Shown piece after piece: positions 4,525-5,696 of a stretch of DNA of 5,696 nucleotides. Source of the stretch: Oscillospiraceae bacterium (GTDB taxonomy: Bacteria; Bacillota; Clostridia; Oscillospirales; Ruminococcaceae); NCBI GenBank assembly GCA_009776345.1, contig WRLS01000133.1, forward strand, positions 1 through 5,696. The letters run 5' to 3'. Each line of letters begins with the position of its first letter. The first letter of the stretch is position 1. The translations under genes were made by a program, and so were the position numbers. Under the pieces are notes generated by a model. That model had not been told where the DNA came from. It was given only the letters and a program-made list of their open reading frames with translations, and did not search any database.

Positions 4525-5696
4525 TCTCTCCCTCACAACCATCCGCACGGGCGTGCCCTCCAGCCCGAATGTCCCGCGGATTTGGTTTTCCAGGTACCTT
4601 TGATATGAGAAGTGGAAAATATCCGCGCGGTTGCAAAAGCAGACAAAAGTCGGCGGCTTTGTGGAAGACTGTGTGATGTAGTAAATTTTCAGGCGCTTGC
4701 CTTTGTCGGACGGCGGCTGTACACGCGCCGCCGCATATGCCAGCAGGTCATTTAGCCGCCCGGTGGAAATCCGCATCGCGTTCTGCCCCGCCACGTAGAC
4801 AATCAGCTCGTGGAGCTTTTCCAGCCGCTGGCCTGTAAGCGCGGAAATAAAAATAAACGGCGCGTAATTCATAAAGGCGAAATCTTTTTCCAGCTTTACG
4901 CGCATTTCCTGCATGGTCTTGCCGTCTTTTTCTACCGCGTCCCACTTGTTTACGGCGATAATACAGCCCTTGCCCGCCTCGTGCGCATAGCCCGCAATTT
5001 TGCTGTCCTGCTCCGTAAAGCCCACTACCGCGTCGATTAAGATAACGCAGACATCCGCGCGGTCCACTGCCATATACGCGCGCAAAACGCTGTAGCGCTC
5101 AATGTTTTCGTCAACCTTTGATTTTCTTCTGATCCCCGCGGTGTCGATAAACACGAATTTGCCGTGATCGTTTTCGATGATTGTATCTGTAGCGTCGCGG
5201 GTGGTGCCGGGCATATCCGAAACTATAACGCGCTCCTCCCCCGCAATTTTATTGACAAGGGAGCTTTTGCCTACATTCGGCTTGCCGATTATCGCGACCT
5301 TGATGAAATCCTCGCCGTAGTCATCCTGCTTTTCAAAGTCGATATGTTCAAACACAGCGTCGAGAAGGTCGCCGGTGCCGTGGCCGTGCGTCGCGCTGAC
5401 CCCGACCGGTTCCCCGATGCCGAGGTTGTAGAACTCATAAAATTCAGGCGGCGGATCCCCGACGCTGTCCATTTTATTTACGCAAAGCACAACGGGCTTG
5501 CCGCTTTTTTGCAGCATCGCGGCAACCTCGCTGTCGTTGGCCGTCACACCGGCGCGGATATCGGTGACAAGGACAATCACATCCGCGCTGCTGATTGCAA
5601 CTTGCGCTTGGCGGCGCATTTGCGCAAGCATGGGCGAATCGGTGCGAGGCTCAATGCCGCCGGTGTCTATTAGCATGACAGTTTTGGCGCGCCATT
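4510..5696 (-). CDS. der: Ribosome assembly GTPase Der (EngA), N-terminus cut off
   Basis: Der is an essential protein with two tandem GTPase domains and a C-terminal KH-like domain. It binds the 50S subunit and helps its late assembly. The window holds 394 codons. The frame stays open to the right edge with WRAKTV before the methionine at 5676, and the Trp matches the AEW-type motif ahead of the first G3 box, so that methionine is internal. Roughly 45-50 residues, including the first P-loop, are missing. Counting from the 5676 methionine, domain 1 shows DTGG (4-7), NKMD (67-70) and GVSA (92-95). Domain 2 shows GKPNVGKS (131-138), PGTT (156-159), DTAG (178-181), NKWD (243-246) and SAL (278-280). 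The KH-like domain spans about 295-388 and ends VRERADSK. All visible nucleotide-binding motifs are intact. The gene converges with dnaE, and its final codons and TAG lie in a repeat shared with the ABM upstream region. Confidence 0.97.
   Translation of the reverse strand, partial: WRAKTVMLIDTGGIEPRTDSPMLAQMRRQAQVAISSADVIVLVTDIRAGVTANDSEVAAMLQKSGKPVVLCVNKMDSVGDPPPEFYEFYNLGIGEPVGVSATHGHGTGDLLDAVFEHIDFEKQDDYGEDFIKVAIIGKPNVGKSSLVNKIAGEERVIVSDMPGTTRDATDTIIENDHGKFVFIDTAGIRRKSKVDENIERYSVLRAYMAVDRADVCVILIDAVVGFTEQDSKIAGYAHEAGKGCIIAVNKWDAVEKDGKTMQEMRVKLEKDFAFMNYAPFIFISALTGQRLEKLHELIVYVAGQNAMRISTGRLNDLLAYAAARVQPPSDKGKRLKIYYITQSSTKPPTFVCFCNRADIFHFSYQRYLENQIRGTFGLEGTPVRMVVRERADSK

Noticed and set aside
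5601..5628. 7-bp inverted repeat CTTGCGC / GCGCAAG within der
   Set aside because: The arms are short and the loop is 14 bases. They come from ordinary Ala, Gln and Arg codons, so chance is a sufficient explanation.
5164..5673. 169-codon open frame on the + strand opposite der
   Set aside because: It is a shadow of the der coding strand. Der has intact motifs over this whole stretch, and the opposite frame shows no family pattern.

Overview
The window suggests a Gram-positive anaerobe of the class Clostridia, possibly a gut Oscillospirales-type lineage. The reasons are strong GGAGG ribosome binding sites, a clostridial-style DnaE with PHP, polymerase, HhH and OB-fold regions in that order, moderate GC content, and short palindromic repeats packed between genes. 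The class is an inference from sequence character. No 16S or marker comparison could be run.

Layout. Bases 1-240 hold no confident gene. There is a short GC-rich stretch that may be the 3' end of an upstream gene, a weak hairpin, and a pyrimidine-rich repeat (170-227) ending at the ribosome binding site of the first gene. Bases 241-591 encode a 116-residue dimeric alpha/beta-barrel protein of the antibiotic-biosynthesis-monooxygenase (ABM) type with an unusual cysteine-rich C-terminus. After 39 bases comes dnaE (631-4179), a complete DNA polymerase III alpha subunit of 1182 residues, probably in the same operon. On the opposite strand, der (4510 to the window edge) encodes the double-GTPase ribosome assembly factor. 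Its first 45-50 or so residues lie outside the window. dnaE and der converge.

The 330-base gap between dnaE and der is nearly filled by three repeat structures laid end to end. The first (4189-4363) is a nested palindrome that could fold into a four-way, cloverleaf-like junction. The second (4363-4434) is an imperfect inverted repeat with TGTAGGGCG ends. The third (4465-4524) is a second copy of the pyrimidine-rich repeat found before the ABM gene, and it supplies the last codons and the stop codon of der. Two further perfect palindromes lie inside the dnaE reading frame, in probable linker or loop segments.

The genes are housekeeping functions: replication (DnaE) and 50S subunit assembly (Der). 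The ABM-like protein has no clear link to either beyond co-transcription. I see no defence, secretion, CRISPR or biosynthetic system. The part most worth a second look is the repeat structure between genes and inside dnaE.
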